DNA of 7,968 nucleotides from DATLNF01 sp046590575 (lineage in GTDB: Bacteria > Actinomycetota > Actinomycetes > BP-191): contig JBKJUS010000095.1 in the NCBI GenBank assembly GCA_046590575.1, positions 1 through 7,968 on the forward strand. Reading direction: 5' to 3'. The notes under the pieces are model-generated. The model was not told the origin of the DNA. It worked only from the letters and a program-made list of their open reading frames with translations, and made no database searches. Every line of letters begins with the position of its first letter. Within the stretch, counting starts at the first letter, position 1. The position numbers and the translations under genes are program-made. This document shows, one piece after another, positions 5,953 through 7,968 of the stretch.

Positions 5953-6594
5953 ATGAGCGTCGAGAGCGCATTCACCGCGGCCGATGCGATCGACCTGCTC
6001 GAGTGGAAGCATTCGATCTTCGACCTCTACGCCGGCATCCGCGCAACAGACGATCCACCAGCAGCATGGCGACACTGGCGCGTCACCCGCGACAGTATGT
6101 ACCGGAGCCACTCCCAGTCGCCGATCCCCACAAACAGTCGTGCCGACTTTGCTGGCTGCGACTTCTACGACTACGACCCGTCCTGGCGGACGACCGCCGC
6201 GATCGAGGACGCCGAACCTGCCCACCGAGACATCTCGGCCAGCACCGGTGGCACATTCTCCTTCATCCGCATCGGCATCGCACGTTTTGCTCTGCAAGGA
6301 GCCGAGCACGAGCTCGAGCTGGGCTGGAACGACGGCTACGGCGGCGGCATCTTCCTCGCCTTCACCGACGAGACGACCGGCGCCACAACCTACGGCGGCG
6401 GCCGCTACCTGATCGACACCGTCAAAGGCGCCGACCTTGGCTTCGACCGCGCCACCCGCACCGCCGTACTCGACTTCAACTTCGCCTTCAACCCCTCCTG
6501 CTCATACGACCCACGCTGGGCCTGCCCGCTTGCCCCACCAGGCAACCGGCTCCCGATCCCAGTCACCTCCGGCGAGCAGCATACGGACACGTGA
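5953..6594 (+). CDS. DUF1684 family protein
   Basis: A 213-residue protein matching the DUF1684 pattern, whose biochemical function is unknown to me. The N-terminal helix LLEWKHSIFDLYAGIR (15-30) resembles the usual start of the family. The central part is a beta-rich region with FRIGIARF-like strands. The signature end has TTYGGGRYL (145-153) and LDFNFAFNPSCSYDPRWACP (173-192), then PPGNRLPIPVTSGE (195-208), with Cys183 and Cys191. There is no signal peptide or membrane segment, so it is probably cytoplasmic. The ATG at 5953 was chosen because the helix follows directly and promoter-like sequence ends just before it. It stands alone on the plus strand between decayed sequence, so the context says nothing firm about its job. 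Confidence 0.85.
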   Translation: MSVESAFTAADAIDLLEWKHSIFDLYAGIRATDDPPAAWRHWRVTRDSMYRSHSQSPIPTNSRADFAGCDFYDYDPSWRTTAAIEDAEPAHRDISASTGGTFSFIRIGIARFALQGAEHELELGWNDGYGGGIFLAFTDETTGATTYGGGRYLIDTVKGADLGFDRATRTAVLDFNFAFNPSCSYDPRWACPLAPPGNRLPIPVTSGEQHTDT

Positions 6595-6688
6595 GCCGAT
6601 GCTCGGAGTGTTGCCGCCCGATGTCGTATCAGCGAGCAGCACGCGTTTCCTCATTCCCTTTGATCAGACGGGCCTGACGCATGCGACG

Positions 6689-6942
6689 CTAGTACACGCC
6701 CTTGCCAAGAATCTGCCCTGCACGACATCGACACGGCACCAACGCCAAGGCCCAAAAAGCGCCGATCATCTCGTACACGGGGAACTCCTTGATGTCTGGT
6801 GGAACCTGCGGCTCGATTCCCGCCGCCCCATACCTTCCGCGATCCGTGGAGCGAAGGCGTCGAAGCCAGCGCGTGACTCCCAGAAGTCGATGATCCCCCA
6901 ACCGCCGCCGATCGTCTCTGGCAGAACTCGGTCAGTTGCCAT
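6689..6942 (-). pseudogene. Frameshifted antibiotic-biosynthesis-monooxygenase-like (dimeric alpha/beta barrel) gene
   Basis: From the ATG at 6942 the minus strand reads LPETIGGGWGIIDFWESRAG and then FDAFAPRIAEGMG. The natural continuation, AAGIEPQVPPDIKEFPVYEM, lies in another frame that ends at the TAG at 6689. Small actinobacterial barrel proteins of this kind have GW-VIDFWES, a helix, then PPDIKEFPVHN. The two frames rejoin if one base is added to the GGGG run opposite 6826-6829, so a 1-base deletion (or a sequencing error) is the break. The N-terminus is also short: only 15 residues precede GWGIID, where about 45 are usual. Upstream, HFRTPGASETP (to about 6995) in the same frame has no start codon and may be remains of the first strand. 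The last 20 residues after VYEM are not family-like. Confidence 0.65.
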
Positions 6943-7023
6943 CGCGGCTGCGGCTGCGGGGGTCTCGCTCGCCCCCGGGGTCCGGAAATGACACCAGAGC
7001 CGAACGCCTCGTTGTTTCGTGAC

Positions 7024-7437
7024 CTACCCGACAGAGCCGAGCGGCTCGGAGCCGTGGTACTGAGACCACCGCCAGCCGCCCTCACCATGAACGAACACGC
7101 CGGTCACACGGTAGGGACGTTCGGTTACGCCGCCGTCTGGGTGCACCGTCTGCCACGGCGCATCAGCGATGAGCCAAGCCACGTCGCCGACGACTGAGAT
7201 CTGCCGATCTACCCAGCGCCAGTCGTGGGCCGTCGGTCGAGAAGTAAGCGCGGCCAAGCAAGCACGAACCGCATCCCGACCGATGAACTCCTCGCCCGCC
7301 GCCGAGCCGAGGATCACCGAGTCTGCTCTGTCGAGTGCCCAAACAGCTTCCGCCGCCGCAAGATCCCGTGCTCTCAGCGCAGCGCCGAAGCCGTCGATCG
7401 TCGCCAGAACATCGTCTACCGCTGAAACCCGACCCAC
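7024..7437 (-). CDS. SnoaL-like / DUF4440-type NTF2-fold protein
   Basis: A 137-residue protein with the layout of the SnoaL_3/ketosteroid-isomerase-like family. An N-terminal amphipathic helix (VLATIDGFGAALRARD) is followed by AVWALDRADSVILGSAAGEE and then FIGRDAVRACLA, which is the usual G-x-x-A-V helix. Then come strands with VVGDVAWLIADAPW (82-95), YRVTGVFVHGEG (109-120) and the typical C-terminal strand GWRWSQYHGSEP (121-132). Members of this fold are small enzymes or binding proteins; no catalytic assignment can be made. The GTG at 7437 is the only start available, since an in-frame TGA lies five codons upstream. A purine-rich AGGGAG sits almost against it, too close for an ideal ribosome-binding site. 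The MarR-type gene lies upstream on the same strand, and co-transcription is possible across the 122-bp gap. Confidence 0.82.
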   Translation of the reverse strand: MGRVSAVDDVLATIDGFGAALRARDLAAAEAVWALDRADSVILGSAAGEEFIGRDAVRACLAALTSRPTAHDWRWVDRQISVVGDVAWLIADAPWQTVHPDGGVTERPYRVTGVFVHGEGGWRWSQYHGSEPLGSVG

Positions 7438-7559
7438 CTCCCTGACGACTCAAATGATCCAGCAGCCCCGACGTCGAGTCTAGAGAGTCGCGTGCTCGCC
7501 TGGGCCAGAGTCCGGGAATCTCACCCGAGAGTGTCGCGGCGGAGCGGCATACGAAGTGC
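7438..7559. other. Gap with repeated GAGTC pentamers
   Basis: This 122-bp gap lies between the MarR-type gene and the SnoaL-like gene, both on the minus strand. GAGTC occurs at 7476, 7485 and 7508, and its reverse complement GACTC at 7447. TCTAGA lies between the first two copies. The gap could hold the promoter of the SnoaL-like gene and a regulator site. No strong -35/-10 pair or terminator was identified. Confidence 0.3.
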
Positions 7560-7968
7560 TCAGCCGCTGATGCGGCCGGGGCGCAGGGGCCGCACGTGGT
7601 CTCGCACCTTCTCGAGGGCGCGCGTCAGTGCCCTAAGGTCGCGCAGGTCGAGGTGCTGCACGAAGTGTTGCTGGATGCTGCGGTGGTGCACGACGCGCGA
7701 GGCGTGTAGCGCCTCGCGACCTTCGGGGGTGATGGAGACCTGGACGACGCGCCGGTCGCCTGGCGGGCGTTCGCGCTGCACGAGTCCTTCCTCCTCCATC
7801 CGGTCGACTACTCGGGTTAGGCCGCTCTTGCTCGCCAGGATCCGGCCGGCGAGCTCGTTCATCCGCAACCCGTCTTCCGCTTCTTCGAGGTGGACGAGTA
7901 CGTCGTACCAGCGAAGCGTCATCTCACGTTCGGCCTGCAGCTCGGCATCGAGGATGTCGATCAGCGCG
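7560..7968 (-). CDS. MarR-family transcriptional regulator (partial, N-terminus off the right edge)
   Basis: 135 residues are visible and the frame stays open to the window edge. The stretch LIDILDAELQAERE precedes MTLRWYDVLVHLEEAEDG and matches the N-terminal helix of the family, so the methionine at 7922 is internal and the true start is beyond the window. The winged helix-turn-helix follows: RMNELAGRILASKSGLTRVV with VDRMEEEGLVQRE as the recognition region, and the wing PPGDRRVVQVSITPEG with the conserved D-x-R. The C-terminal helix, used for dimer formation in this family, has several His residues (ASRVVHHRSIQQHFVQH). MarR proteins are ligand-responsive DNA-binding dimers, usually repressors of nearby genes. 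The gene 3' of it (SnoaL-like) is a candidate target, but this is inference. Confidence 0.92.
   Translation of the reverse strand, partial: ALIDILDAELQAEREMTLRWYDVLVHLEEAEDGLRMNELAGRILASKSGLTRVVDRMEEEGLVQRERPPGDRRVVQVSITPEGREALHASRVVHHRSIQQHFVQHLDLRDLRALTRALEKVRDHVRPLRPGRISG

Noticed and set aside
5596..6309. 237-residue minus-strand open frame
   Set aside because: About half is antisense to the DUF1684 gene and the remainder has no recognisable domain.

Overview
The window is high-GC DNA with actinobacterial character. The signs are GC-rich third codon positions, GTG starts, several genes whose -10 box sits only a few bases before the start codon (leaderless transcripts), and a zinc-ribbon/cyclase/ATPase protein of a type common in soil Actinomycetota. 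A Thermoleophilia-like source (Gaiellales/Solirubrobacterales) would fit, but this is inferred from gene style and not proven. No rRNA, tRNA, CRISPR array or intact mobile element was seen.

Left part (1-2261): a class III nucleotide cyclase with an N-terminal double zinc ribbon and an AAA-type ATPase domain runs off the left edge (minus strand, start at 1220). After a 230-bp gap comes a nucleoside 2-deoxyribosyltransferase-family protein (minus, 1451-1858). It is divergent from queF (plus, 1878-2261), the preQ0 reductase of queuosine synthesis. Their start codons are 19 bp apart, and the two apparent -10 boxes overlap on opposite strands.

Centre (2298-5101): a compact minus-strand operon larB-larC-larE, joined by two 4-bp stop/start overlaps, encodes the whole core pathway for the nickel-pincer nucleotide cofactor. 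LarB carboxylates nicotinic acid adenine dinucleotide, LarE installs sulfur, and LarC inserts nickel. LarC is one continuous frame. No larA-type apoenzyme or nickel transporter lies in the window. A good promoter and an 18-bp palindrome lie just upstream of larB.

Right part (5102-7968): about 0.8 kb without a convincing gene, holding a possible decayed cyclase fragment; then a DUF1684 gene (plus, 5953-6594); a broken alpha/beta-barrel monooxygenase-like gene with a visible frameshift (minus, 6689-6942); a SnoaL-like (NTF2-fold) gene (minus, 7024-7437); and a MarR-family regulator that runs off the right edge (minus, from 7560). This flank looks like an accessory region undergoing gene decay.

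I do not see a clearly new multi-gene system. The points most worth following are the orphan lar cofactor operon, the symmetric leaderless promoter between the deoxyribosyltransferase-like gene and queF, and the two gene relics.
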